NCBI GenBank assembly: GCA_964627805.1
Contig: CAZVLA010000028.1
Location: 1 to 64,000, forward strand
Direction: 5' to 3'
Length of the DNA stretch: 64,000 bases
Origin: CAZAMI01 sp964627805
Lineage (GTDB): Archaea > Thermoproteota > Thermoprotei_A > Sulfolobales > NBVN01
Shown one piece after another: positions 41,963-50,193 of the stretch. Position 1 is the stretch's first letter. Each line of letters begins with the position of its first letter. The notes below the pieces were generated by a model that saw nothing but the letters and a program-made list of their open reading frames with translations, ran no database searches and was not told the origin of the DNA. A program made the position numbers and the translations under genes.

Positions 41963-42203
41963 TGCATGCGGCTTCCGACTTCCTAATACTTATTGGGAAC
42001 CCACTAACTATGACTTCTAGGGGATCGCCTAGGGGGGCCGTTCTTAGGACCCTAATCTTAGCTCCAGGTATTATTCCCATATCGAGTATTCTACGCTTAA
42101 CAACTCCGTTACAGTTTATACTAACAACTACATACTCTCTACCCATAGAGGCTTCAGACAGCCTCACTGATCTACCCGTAGTCTTTAGTACTCCTCTACT
42201 CAA
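41943..42203 (-). CDS. feoA: Ferrous iron transport accessory FeoA
   Basis: 86 residues, SH3-like FeoA domain: VRLSEASMGREYVVVSI, RRILDMGIIPGAKIRVLRTAPLGDP and the ending SIRKSEAACIEV. TTG start at 42203. Thought to modulate FeoB. The gene begins 12 bases downstream (minus strand) of a near-perfect iron-box-like palindrome, so the whole operon is probably iron-repressed. Confidence 0.93.
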   Translation of the reverse strand: MSRGVLKTTGRSVRLSEASMGREYVVVSINCNGVVKRRILDMGIIPGAKIRVLRTAPLGDPLEVIVSGFPISIRKSEAACIEVIER

Positions 42204-42215
42204 TTAGGTCACCCT

Positions 42216-42238
42216 AGTTAGGTTTCCCTAACCTAACT
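42216..42238. promoter_or_regulatory. DtxR/IdeR-like iron box upstream of feoAB
   Basis: AGTTAGGTT (42216-42224) and AACCTAACT (42230-42238) are exact inverted repeats around TCCCT. The 19-base core 42218-42236 agrees with the bacterial DtxR consensus TTAGGTTAGCCTAACCTAA at 17 of 19 positions. It lies 13 bases upstream of feoA's start codon and downstream of a T-rich TATA-like element near 42250-42262, so bound repressor would cover the transcription start. The cognate DtxR/MDR1-type protein is not in this window. Confidence 0.8.
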
Positions 42239-42304
42239 CACGTAAGGCCTGTTAAAAACATTTTTCTGTGCAATATCTCAGAAATAATGAATTTAATTTA
42301 AAAA

Positions 42305-43690
42305 CTAAGGTTTCTTAATTAGCTTATACCTCTCATAGAGAAGTGTTACCTCCTTATCACTAATTAGGAACTCCACCATAACTCTCCTTGAGTTTATTAA
42401 TGTATAGAACTCGGCCTTATCCTTAGTTAGTTTTACTGGGATTAATGGTACTTTAACCTCCTTACCATCTATTCTCTCATTAATGTAGAGGAAGTCCCCC
42501 TCCTTACTAACCCTCACTTTTATAGTTCCCTTAAATCCTACGTAATTACCTACTAACTTACTCGCTACTTCCTCGTACGTTACGAATGGTAGTTTAGTAA
42601 CGTCAGTGTTTAGTAGTTTCGCTATTACGTACATACCTATGTTAGAGAGTGGGTATCCGGAGGCGTTAGCTAGTATAGCTACACCAACTCCCTTCTCCGG
42701 TACGTAACCTATGAATGCTGTATAGACTAGTACTGAACCACTATGACATACTAACTTAGTGTTAGTACCTAGGAAGTTCGGGTATATTATTAATCCGTAG
42801 CCGTAGCCCTCATTACCTAGTAACGTGTGGGGTATCCTTACGTAAGGCCTCTCCATAGCCTCTATAGACTCCTTACTTACTATTCTATAACCTCCGAACT
42901 CCCCCCTACTTAAGTACATTAGTATGTAGTTACTTAGGTCAAGTACATTACTTAATATACCACCATCAGCCTGTATACCGTATGGGAACTTACCCTTACG
43001 TATGCTACCGTCAATACTTACTATGTATGGTGTAGCTACGTTCTCATCCTTAACGACCTCATCCCGCTCTAGGTAAGTCCTCCGCATCTTTAACGGCTTC
43101 AGTATCTTACTCCTAATGTAGTCCGCATACTTCACATTACTTACTCTCTCAATGACCTTACCTAGTAGTACGTACCCTTCATTTAAATAGTAGAACCTCT
43201 CACCGGGTTTAGCTACGCTCCATTCAGTAGCTCCTCTCATGAAGTCAATTACGTCGTTAGGGTCCGCGGTAGGTAGCCATGAATCCGTAATACCTAGGTA
43301 ACCATCTATTAATGCTTCTGCATACCCCAAGGCAGGTATTCCTGAGGTATGTGTTAGTAGGTGATGTATTGTTACGTCCTCACCACGTACCTTAAGGTTT
43401 ATACTTAAGTACTTACTTACGGGATCCGTAAGTTCTAACTTACCCTCCTCCCTTAACTGCATAATAGCTAGTGCTGTGAATGACTTAGTTACTGAGCCTA
43501 TACCGTATACTGTACCTTCATTAGCTGGTAGACCCTTATCTAAGTCCCTATAGCCGAAGCCCCTAGTGTATTTAACTTCATTATTAACTATGACTGCAAT
43601 ACTTAGCGCCGGTATTCTAGACTCGCTCATCTTCCTAATTACGTACTCAGATATTTCACTCCATAATTCATTAGTAGGCATGATAGGCAC
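42305..43690 (-). CDS. Beta-lactamase-related serine hydrolase
   Basis: 461-residue class C beta-lactamase/esterase-fold enzyme. The catalytic tetrad motif S66-V-T-K69 is followed by YLN (in FYYLNEGY) and CHSGS, the third box. A C-terminal extension of about 100 residues (from LPFVTYEEVASKLVGNYVG) is a small beta-barrel lipocalin-like domain common in archaeal members. No signal peptide, so it is probably cytoplasmic. Substrate (peptide or ester) unknown. Confidence 0.88.
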   Translation of the reverse strand: MPIMPTNELWSEISEYVIRKMSESRIPALSIAVIVNNEVKYTRGFGYRDLDKGLPANEGTVYGIGSVTKSFTALAIMQLREEGKLELTDPVSKYLSINLKVRGEDVTIHHLLTHTSGIPALGYAEALIDGYLGITDSWLPTADPNDVIDFMRGATEWSVAKPGERFYYLNEGYVLLGKVIERVSNVKYADYIRSKILKPLKMRRTYLERDEVVKDENVATPYIVSIDGSIRKGKFPYGIQADGGILSNVLDLSNYILMYLSRGEFGGYRIVSKESIEAMERPYVRIPHTLLGNEGYGYGLIIYPNFLGTNTKLVCHSGSVLVYTAFIGYVPEKGVGVAILANASGYPLSNIGMYVIAKLLNTDVTKLPFVTYEEVASKLVGNYVGFKGTIKVRVSKEGDFLYINERIDGKEVKVPLIPVKLTKDKAEFYTLINSRRVMVEFLISDKEVTLLYERYKLIKKP

Positions 43691-43695
43691 CTAAG

Positions 43696-44205
43696 TTACT
43701 TCTTAACCCACCAGAACCTATCGAAGTATATGTTCTTACCCTTAACGGAGAGTGGTATACCTAATACGTAGTCAGCATCCACGAAACCTATTTCCTTAGC
43801 AGCTACCCCTATCGAGTACATAATCCTGTTATCTACGTTGAGCATTGAGGCTACCTTAACAGCTGAGCCAACAGCTATCCCTAAATTAACTATGGCCATG
43901 TAGGTATTCATGTCGATACCCAACTCCTTAGGAGCTTTAACACCTATATCAACTACCTTAGAACCTATTATGACGACAGCATCAGACTCCCTAACACATC
44001 TAGCATCTCTCTCAAAGAACGAGCCATACTTACTAGCTAACTCCTCCATCTTACTAGCTAACCTCTCAAGCTCCCCAGGATCACTAATCACTACTGACAC
44101 TACGTTATCTATACCCCTAGCCTTAGGTGCTGTCTTAGCAGCTATGACCATTAACTCAGCAACCCTAAGAACACCTGACCTTATTAGGTCAGCCTCAGGA
44201 AGCAT
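43696..44205 (-). CDS. DUF2148 protein lacking the cysteine motif
   Basis: 169 residues matching archaeal/bacterial DUF2148 (ELMVIAAKTAPKARGIDN, NLGIAVGSAVKVASMLNVDNRIMYSIG, LGIPLSVKGKNIYFDR). The family normally carries a CGACGxxxC ferredoxin-like segment in the middle; here that stretch reads IDMNTYMAIVN and the only Cys is in ARCVRES. It cannot hold a cluster in the usual way. 5 bases separate it from the serine hydrolase downstream. Confidence 0.8.
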   Translation of the reverse strand: MLPEADLIRSGVLRVAELMVIAAKTAPKARGIDNVVSVVISDPGELERLASKMEELASKYGSFFERDARCVRESDAVVIIGSKVVDIGVKAPKELGIDMNTYMAIVNLGIAVGSAVKVASMLNVDNRIMYSIGVAAKEIGFVDADYVLGIPLSVKGKNIYFDRFWWVKK

Positions 44206-44315
44206 TAGGACCTACCGAAACAAATATTGCTCAATCCAATTAATACTTACGACCATCAAGTAATGAAGCAAAAAGTTATAACCCACCTCATAAAGTGAGG
44301 TTAAGGGAGTAGAGA

Positions 44316-44393
44316 GGGCCCGTCGTCTAGCCCGGTTAGGACGCCGCCCTTACGAGGCGGAGGTCCGGGGTTCGAATCCCCGCGGGCCCACCA
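44316..44393 (+). tRNA. tRNA-Val (anticodon UAC)
   Basis: Full cloverleaf without intron: acceptor GGGCCCG/CGGGCCC, anticodon stem CCGCC/GGCGG with loop CTTACGA, T arm CGGGG-TTCGAAT-CCCCG. Discriminator A at 44390 and an encoded CCA (44391-44393). A TATA-like AAAAGTTATA (44271-44280) lies about 45 bases upstream; a small inverted repeat CCTCA/TGAGG (44286-44300) sits between. Confidence 0.95.
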
Positions 44394-44473
44394 GCCCTAC
44401 CTACACTTCTTAAGTACTCAATTAGGTTATGTGGTGAATTCGTAGCATTACTTGGAAGGTTTTTCTTGCTTAG

Positions 44474-45682
44474 TTATATGAGACCTGCTTCATATAGCTT
44501 AAGTGCCTTGTAGTTGATTATTATTGATGTAGCTATTAGTACTGATGACATTATAAATGCTGATTGGTAGTTAAGAGTATTTACTACTGTAGACATCATG
44601 AATCCCGTAGCTAATCCTGCACTCATTAATGCATTCATAGTACCTACTAGCTCGTCCTTACGTCTAGGTGGTGCTAGCTTTGATGTTATTATACTCTGCA
44701 CGCTACCTACGAACGCCCACGTAGCTCCTAATGAAGCGTATAGTAGGTAGTATAGGTGCTTACTACTCACGAGGAGCGGAGGTATCGCGAAGAGTACTAC
44801 CCTAGCAGTTAAGGCTACTATGTGTGCTTGCCAGAGAGTTATTACATTCTCCGATATCCTTAACTGCATTAAGTACAGAGTAAGGCTTGAGGTACCAGCT
44901 ACTGCTGAGAGAGCTATGAATGTGGCGTCATCAATCATAACCACCTTCTTTAGGTATATAGGTAATACCGTAAAGTAAAGACCTATTGATGCGTAAACTA
45001 CGTAAGTGGATATTAGAAATACCTTAAGTGAGGCTAACCTCCTAATCCTCATTACTGGCTTAGGAAGTGCTAATGGGTTAAATAACCTCACACGCTCGAT
45101 AACCCACCTATAGAGCGATTTAAAGCTAAGTACTTTCTGAGCCTCAATAACACCTACAGTCCTAGGTAAGGCTACTGAGGTTAACGAAGCTACTAAGAAC
45201 CCAATACTAGACAACGCAAATAGATGCAGGTAACACACACCTAATCCCCTAAGGAATGATCCAATAAGTAATGATGCTATCCAGCCAATACTAGATGCTA
45301 CATAGAGTAGCGTTACTCCCTTACCTCCTCTCCATAACTCAGCAAATATGTTCGTCTGTATTACGGTTGACAGAGCTATTAGTAGGGCGTAAGGTACTTG
45401 AATAAGTACTATTAGGTAAGGATTATTTAGTAAACCAGTAATTAAGGCTACTGAGAACGTTAGTGAGGAACATACCATGAGCGCTACCTTCCTATGAAGA
45501 CCTCTAAGTACTGTCGGTAGTACCCAACTACCTAAAGCGTATGATAGGCAGTAAGAAATGTTAATTAATGCATACTCAGTAACTCCGCCTCCGTACTTAA
45601 CAGTTACCAAGGGTAGTAACGTACTGTAGAGTGCAGTACCGAAGCTAAGCATAGCTGGTATTACTAGATACTTAATCCTCAC
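44474..45682 (-). CDS. Major facilitator superfamily transporter
   Basis: 402 residues with about twelve hydrophobic segments in two halves separated by a basic central loop (ERVRLFNPLALPKPVMRIRRLASLK). Secondary transporter fold; no substrate-specific signature recognised. Start ATG at 45682. Flanked by tRNA-Val and an HD-domain gene, neither suggesting a substrate. Confidence 0.8.
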   Translation of the reverse strand: MRIKYLVIPAMLSFGTALYSTLLPLVTVKYGGGVTEYALINISYCLSYALGSWVLPTVLRGLHRKVALMVCSSLTFSVALITGLLNNPYLIVLIQVPYALLIALSTVIQTNIFAELWRGGKGVTLLYVASSIGWIASLLIGSFLRGLGVCYLHLFALSSIGFLVASLTSVALPRTVGVIEAQKVLSFKSLYRWVIERVRLFNPLALPKPVMRIRRLASLKVFLISTYVVYASIGLYFTVLPIYLKKVVMIDDATFIALSAVAGTSSLTLYLMQLRISENVITLWQAHIVALTARVVLFAIPPLLVSSKHLYYLLYASLGATWAFVGSVQSIITSKLAPPRRKDELVGTMNALMSAGLATGFMMSTVVNTLNYQSAFIMSSVLIATSIIINYKALKLYEAGLI

Positions 45683-45773
45683 TACTTAACCACCCTAACT
45701 TTCAGTGATTACAGCTTAAGTAGGTGAGGATGCTTAAGTAGCATAAGTAATTCGATGATTGCTTAAATGGTCC

Positions 45774-46583
45774 TCACGGATATACTCTCCTAATTTTCTC
45801 ACCGACCCTTATGTATACCTCAATATACTTACCTAAGCCACTAGTCACTATCTTAGGTCTTAATACAGCCTCGATCTGAAAGAGACCTGCGAAGTCATTC
45901 ATTATGACGTCTATCCTAGTTGGTACATCCTCACCGCTACTAATGATTACCTTCTTAATACTTAATGCTGATACTGCGTGCATATCTAACTTACCTAGTT
46001 TGTAAGGTATCCTAGCTCTGCCCTCAGCCATGTCGGTCCCATCAGCTACCTTAACAACACCTGCCTCAACGGTTAATGCTTGAGTATTCATTTCAGTAGC
46101 GTATATTGCGTGCATGACCTCCTGCCTAATAGCTACTAACCTACGCTTCTCAACATTACCTAGGATGTTAGGGAGTATCCTATCTAGTATGTCCTTCGAG
46201 AGCAGAGCACCTGTAAACTCATGATCTACTCTATGGATAGCGTTGCCTATGTCGTGTAGGTAGGAGGCTAGGAGAACTACTAACTTAGCCTCATCAATAC
46301 TCCTTACAGTATTATCACGTAGGGTCGTAGGTTCAATGCCGGCCTTAATCAACCTATCGAAAATCTCTAAGGCGGAACCAGATACTATTCTTGAGTGAAC
46401 GATACCGTGATCATTATATTTAAGTCTGCTAACAGCCATTACATTGGCCATCTTAATAAGCTCCTGAATCTCATCATCGCTCTCTAGTACTTCATAAGCC
46501 TTAATTAGTAGCTTAGACTTCGATATATGCTTTACTACTAATTCAGGATTAACTACTACCTCCTCATTCATGAATACCACCAC
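45774..46583 (-). CDS. HD-domain phosphohydrolase
   Basis: 269 residues. Metal-binding HD-fold residues: NDHGIVHSR near residue 57 (first His) and YLHDIGNAIHRVDHE near residue 113 (HD pair and trailing His). Resembles predicted archaeal HD-superfamily hydrolases; the substrate (nucleotide or nucleic acid phosphoester) is unknown. The frame opens four codons before an internal ATG (NEEVVVNPE), which may be the real start. Confidence 0.85.
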   Translation of the reverse strand: MVVFMNEEVVVNPELVVKHISKSKLLIKAYEVLESDDEIQELIKMANVMAVSRLKYNDHGIVHSRIVSGSALEIFDRLIKAGIEPTTLRDNTVRSIDEAKLVVLLASYLHDIGNAIHRVDHEFTGALLSKDILDRILPNILGNVEKRRLVAIRQEVMHAIYATEMNTQALTVEAGVVKVADGTDMAEGRARIPYKLGKLDMHAVSALSIKKVIISSGEDVPTRIDVIMNDFAGLFQIEAVLRPKIVTSGLGKYIEVYIRVGEKIRRVYP

Positions 46584-46629
46584 ATCAACATCCCTGATTA
46601 CTTATTTAAACCCTAAGAATTAACTTAAG

Positions 46630-46684
46630 ATGATGATGAGGAAGAGCCGAGATGATTAGTGATTAAATTATCCTCGACTGAACC
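46630..46684 (+). ncRNA. C/D box guide RNA (first of a tandem pair), 23S target
   Basis: C ATGATGA (46633-46639), 12-nt guide GGAAGAGCCGAG, D' ATGA (46652-46655), 3-nt spacer TTA, C' GTGATTA (46659-46665), 12-nt guide, D CTGA (46678-46681). Guide 1 predicts CTCGGCTCTTCC; from memory archaeal 23S has GUCGGCUCUUCC in the peptidyl-transferase region, an 11-base match. Guide 2 target TCGAGGATAATT not placed. Antisense to the direction of the flanking genes. Confidence 0.77.
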
Positions 46685-46726
46685 TACTAGGTTAAGTTAA
46701 ATTAAGGTAGTTACCCCTAAATCGAT

Positions 46727-46784
46727 TGAGCGATGACCGGAGTTACCGGCGCTGATGAGTGATGACCCTAGACCAGGGTGAGCT
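46727..46784 (+). ncRNA. C/D box guide RNA (second of a tandem pair)
   Basis: C GCGATGA (46730-46736), 15-nt guide, D' CTGA (46752-46755), 3-nt spacer TGA, C' GTGATGA (46759-46765), 12-nt guide CCCTAGACCAGG, D GTGA (46778-46781). Starts 48 bases after the D box of the preceding C/D RNA; the two may be processed from one precursor. No target recognised. Confidence 0.67.
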
Positions 46785-48215
46785 TTACCTTTTAACTACC
46801 TTCTCGATCTGCGTTAATGTATATATGAATGCAGCTAATGCTGTACCCACCCAGAGTGCTGTGAAGAGTAGTGGTCCTTTAATGAGCATTAATATGAAGG
46901 CTATTAGTAACGCTATTACGAATACCTTCTCAATCAGTTTTGATGACTTTATACTCTCCTCTAATGAACCCTTAGGAGTTATTCTGTATTCACTACTCCT
47001 CTTAAGCAGACCTTTAAGTGTGTAGTAGAGTATGAATGGTGACAACGTTATCGTTATAGCACCTGAAGCACCCATTATCTTAATGATCTTAACCTTATCC
47101 CTACCAAACTTACCTGACCTCATTAGTGAGTGATAGAATGATGCTGCATAAAGCCCAAGTACCCCGAAGGTGAATGCTGATACTTCGTAATTAATAAACA
47201 TTACGTCGGTTCTAGTTACTAATGCTATTATGGGTACAGCTATTAGTGAGAGACCTATAATTGCTTGAGGCACGTACTGAGCTAAGAATACTAACGCCTC
47301 TAACTTCTTAAGTAGAGGGTACGGCGCGTTCAGTACTTTCCTCAAAGACCTACCAAGAACCTCAGCAGCTCCAAAGGCCCACCTAGTCTGCTGTATCTTA
47401 AATGCCTCGTAAGTTGATGGTACTAGTATGTTGAGGACCGCACCGTCATCGTAGTCCGTCCTTAACCCACTAATCATTAACTTAGTACCTATATGCATGT
47501 CATCCTGGATTATCCTTGGGTTCCATAGACCCACCTTAAGAAGTGATTCCCTCCTAAACGCTGTTCCGGAACCCAAAGGAAAAGTGAAGAACCCTGCAGC
47601 TGCCCTACCTCTATATATGACATCAACTATGAAGTTCATTGATGCCGCTATAGCGTTAGCTAGCTTAGTGGGTTTTAACCAGTAACCCTCCCACCTACCT
47701 ACGCAGGCATCATTGCCGTTCTCGACGCACTTAACTAACCTAGATATGTATCCCTTAGCGGGTCTTGAATCAACGTCAAGCAGTATTACTATATCTCCTT
47801 TAGCTACCTTAACCCCGTAATTAAGGGCTGCGGCCCTCCCTGGAGGTCCTTCGCATCTGTTTATGAACCTTACTCTGAGGTTTAATGAGTTGGCTAACTC
47901 ACTTACCTTTCCACCTAAAACCGCGGCCCTATCCGGGGGGTCATCGGATACTACTATAATCTCGTAATTACTCCCTAATTCATTCCTCAACTTACTTAAG
48001 TGCTTTATAGCTTCAAGCACGAGATTCTCTGGTTCATTCTTTATAGGTATTATTATCGATATTGATGAGCCCCCAGCGGCTCTACTCAAGCTTACTTTCT
48101 TTCTCCTCGCACTCACCTTACTACCCAGTATGTAGTATATGGAATGAAGCACTGTCAGCAGTAGTGGTGGTAGGGCAAATATTACGAATGTTAATATCTT
48201 TATTAGGTACGTCAT
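46785..48215 (-). CDS. Membrane-anchored family 2 glycosyltransferase
   Basis: 476 residues. GT-A catalytic part: IIIPIKNEPENLV, DDPPD, LLDVDSRP (DxD) and QQTRWAFG (QxxRW), the pattern of processive cellulose synthase/hyaluronan synthase-like enzymes. One N-terminal and about five C-terminal hydrophobic segments surround it. Likely makes a surface or lipid-linked polysaccharide. 4 bases separate it from the glycerate kinase stop. Confidence 0.88.
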   Translation of the reverse strand: MTYLIKILTFVIFALPPLLLTVLHSIYYILGSKVSARRKKVSLSRAAGGSSISIIIPIKNEPENLVLEAIKHLSKLRNELGSNYEIIVVSDDPPDRAAVLGGKVSELANSLNLRVRFINRCEGPPGRAAALNYGVKVAKGDIVILLDVDSRPAKGYISRLVKCVENGNDACVGRWEGYWLKPTKLANAIAASMNFIVDVIYRGRAAAGFFTFPLGSGTAFRRESLLKVGLWNPRIIQDDMHIGTKLMISGLRTDYDDGAVLNILVPSTYEAFKIQQTRWAFGAAEVLGRSLRKVLNAPYPLLKKLEALVFLAQYVPQAIIGLSLIAVPIIALVTRTDVMFINYEVSAFTFGVLGLYAASFYHSLMRSGKFGRDKVKIIKIMGASGAITITLSPFILYYTLKGLLKRSSEYRITPKGSLEESIKSSKLIEKVFVIALLIAFILMLIKGPLLFTALWVGTALAAFIYTLTQIEKVVKR

Positions 48216-48219
48216 TAGA

Positions 48220-49572
48220 TCACCTCACCAGAATTACTGCAATATCATTTACGTTAGTACCTGTAAGACCTGTTATTATTACCCCATTAACCTTACTTAG
48301 GAAGCTGTATGAGTCATTCCTGTCTAGGTAGTCCATAGGGTTAAGACCTAGTTCCTTAGCCTTAATTACGGTCTCACCAGTGACTAAGCCCCCGGCAGCG
48401 TCACTCACTCCATCCTTGCCGTCGGTACCTATCGAGGCTAATGCTACACCATCTAAGCCAGCTACGTAGATGGCGAAGGCTAACGCTAATTCCTGATTCC
48501 TACCCCCTATACCATCACCCCTTACGGTCACCGTGGTTTCACCACCTAGCAGCACCGCAATAGGGACCCTCTTAACCCATCCATACTTCTTTATATGTCT
48601 TACAATACTTGCTAAGAACCTCCCTATTTCCCTAGCCTCACCCTCCATCATTGAGGTCAGTAATACCGTGTTATACCCTAGCTCCTCAGCCTTCCTGGCC
48701 ATGGCCCTTAAACTTATTATGTTGCTAGCTACTATTTCATTCCTAACATTATTGAATACCGCGTCACCAGGCTTCGGGGTCTCCTCGACCTCACCCCTAA
48801 GTCCTGACTCAATAACTTCCTTAACGGACTTAGGTACTCTATCCCATAACCCTTTACGCATTAGCACGTTCTTAGCATCACTGAATGTCGTTGGATCAGG
48901 TGCTGTAGGTCCTGAAGCAATAACATCTATTGGATCACCTACTACGTCGGATATTATTAATGAGAAGACCTTAGCTGGGTGTAGTATCTTAGCTAACCTA
49001 CCCCCTTTAACCATACTAACGTGTTTCCTAACGGTGTTGATTTCATTAATGTCGGCGCCTGACTTAAGTAGTAAGTCATTAAGTATTGATAAGTCACCCA
49101 TAGTTACTGGTGGGTAAGGCTTCTCAAAAAGTGCTGAGCCTCCACCGGATATTAGAACTACTACTAAGTCATTACTGCTTACGTTACCCCTTACGTAATT
49201 AAGTACTTCAGTAGTTGCCCTTAAGGTATTCTCTCCAGGTATTGGATGATCACCCAGTATTACCTTAACATTACCTAACTCACCCACCCATTCCGGGTTA
49301 TTAGTAATTACTACCCCACCATAGATCCTATTACTTAACACCTTAGTAATACCTAATAGCATCCTATAGGAGGCCTTACCGAAGCCAATTACGTGGATCC
49401 TACCAGTAACTTCGGTGCAGTAACTACCTACGCATACCTTACCATCACGTAAGGATAAGGAATTAATAACTGCTACCTCGGGATTAGCTGCCCTTAGACC
49501 CTCCTCAATAATAAGTAATGCGTGCTTACGTAGCTCATCAGTCGCTAGCTCAGTAAAGTTTTTAATCATCAC
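48220..49572 (-). CDS. Glycerate 2-kinase (DUF4147/MOFRL)
   Basis: 450 residues, phosphorylates D-glycerate to 2-phosphoglycerate in archaeal sugar degradation. N-terminal DUF4147 domain (GKASYRMLLG, ISGGGSALFEKPYPP) and C-terminal MOFRL domain (GGETTVTVRGDGIGGRNQELALAFA, SIGTDGKDGVSDAAGG). ATG start at 49572 (a second ATG follows immediately). Suggests a semi- or non-phosphorylative sugar pathway. Confidence 0.93.
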   Translation of the reverse strand: MMIKNFTELATDELRKHALLIIEEGLRAANPEVAVINSLSLRDGKVCVGSYCTEVTGRIHVIGFGKASYRMLLGITKVLSNRIYGGVVITNNPEWVGELGNVKVILGDHPIPGENTLRATTEVLNYVRGNVSSNDLVVVLISGGGSALFEKPYPPVTMGDLSILNDLLLKSGADINEINTVRKHVSMVKGGRLAKILHPAKVFSLIISDVVGDPIDVIASGPTAPDPTTFSDAKNVLMRKGLWDRVPKSVKEVIESGLRGEVEETPKPGDAVFNNVRNEIVASNIISLRAMARKAEELGYNTVLLTSMMEGEAREIGRFLASIVRHIKKYGWVKRVPIAVLLGGETTVTVRGDGIGGRNQELALAFAIYVAGLDGVALASIGTDGKDGVSDAAGGLVTGETVIKAKELGLNPMDYLDRNDSYSFLSKVNGVIITGLTGTNVNDIAVILVR

Positions 49573-49626
49573 GGTGTAACACCTAGTACTACTAATGATA
49601 TCATTTAAGTATTTAGTAATAAACTA

Positions 49627-49651
49627 TCCTCCCCTACCTATCTGGGGAGGA
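49627..49651. promoter_or_regulatory. Perfect 8-bp inverted repeat upstream of a small HTH gene
   Basis: TCCTCCCC (49627-49634) and GGGGAGGA (49644-49651) pair across 9 bases. Immediately followed by TATA-like CTTATAAG (49652-49659), so it is placed like an operator for the winged-helix gene starting at 49717/49720; it is also upstream of glycerate kinase on the other strand. Confidence 0.5.
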
Positions 49652-49719
49652 CTTATAAGTGCTACGCAATAAGTTCAAGTAAGACTAGGTTTAATAAATG
49701 ACCTAACGATATTTACTTG

Positions 49720-49944
49720 ATGGCACGCATACCTAGTCTTGAGGAAGTGATTGACTGGCTTAGAAGGAAGAATATTAAATTCGTAAATGCTAGGAGAGTT
49801 GCTAAGGCATTTAAGGTAAGCTCGAAGTCTGCGGGACATATACTGAGGAAGCTTAAAGAGAAGGGATACATCAAGATACATAAGAAGAGGAGAGGAAGGT
49901 TCATAGTGTATAAAGTCAATGAATCGCTGCTTGACTACCACTAA
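49720..49944 (+). CDS. Small winged-helix DNA-binding protein
   Basis: 75 residues. A winged-helix fold is readable: VIDWLRRKNIKFVNARRVAKAF, recognition region SSKSAGHILRKLKEKGYI, and the wing KKRRGRFIVYKV. Very basic. Probably a local transcription regulator, possibly of itself or of the divergent glycerate kinase via the adjacent inverted repeat. ATG at 49720; a TTG lies one codon earlier. Confidence 0.75.
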   Translation: MARIPSLEEVIDWLRRKNIKFVNARRVAKAFKVSSKSAGHILRKLKEKGYIKIHKKRRGRFIVYKVNESLLDYH

Positions 49945-50052
49945 CGCACCACGTAACGTAGGTGTGAGGAACCTCACCAAAGCAATTGGTTAATACTTAG
50001 TTAAGCTTTCCTAGCATAGCAATTAACGCTCAAGTATTTTATGATTTAATGG

Positions 50053-50150
50053 TGGGGCCGCGGGGATTTGAACCCCGGACCACGGGGACTTTCGCCGTGT
50101 GAGGTTATCGGACCCGAACCCCGCATTCTCCCAAGCTAAACTACGGCCCC
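50053..50150 (-). tRNA. tRNA-Pro (anticodon CGG) with a 24-nt intron
   Basis: Minus-strand cloverleaf: acceptor GGGGCCG/CGGCCCC, D stem GTTT/GAAT, anticodon stem CGGGG/CCCCG, T arm CGGGG-TTCAAAT-CCCCG. The anticodon loop is interrupted after position 37 by an intron (50089-50112); removing it gives loop TTCGGGT with anticodon CGG and the G37 expected of tRNA-Pro. Mature length 74 nt, CCA not encoded. Confidence 0.92.
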
Positions 50151-50193
50151 TCTCCGCTCCATTCATTTCTTGGTCTGCAGGGGTTTATCACTT

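Noticed and set aside
45699..45730. GTGATTA with GTGA 12 nt later, plus strand
   Set aside because: No C' box after the D'-like GTGA and no D box; judged chance.
49530..49572. GTGATGA, 12 nt, CTGA on the minus strand at the start of glycerate kinase
   Set aside because: C and D' look right but the C' box is absent at 3 nt and no second D follows; the guide is a low-complexity A/T string and the bases are the gene's own first codons.
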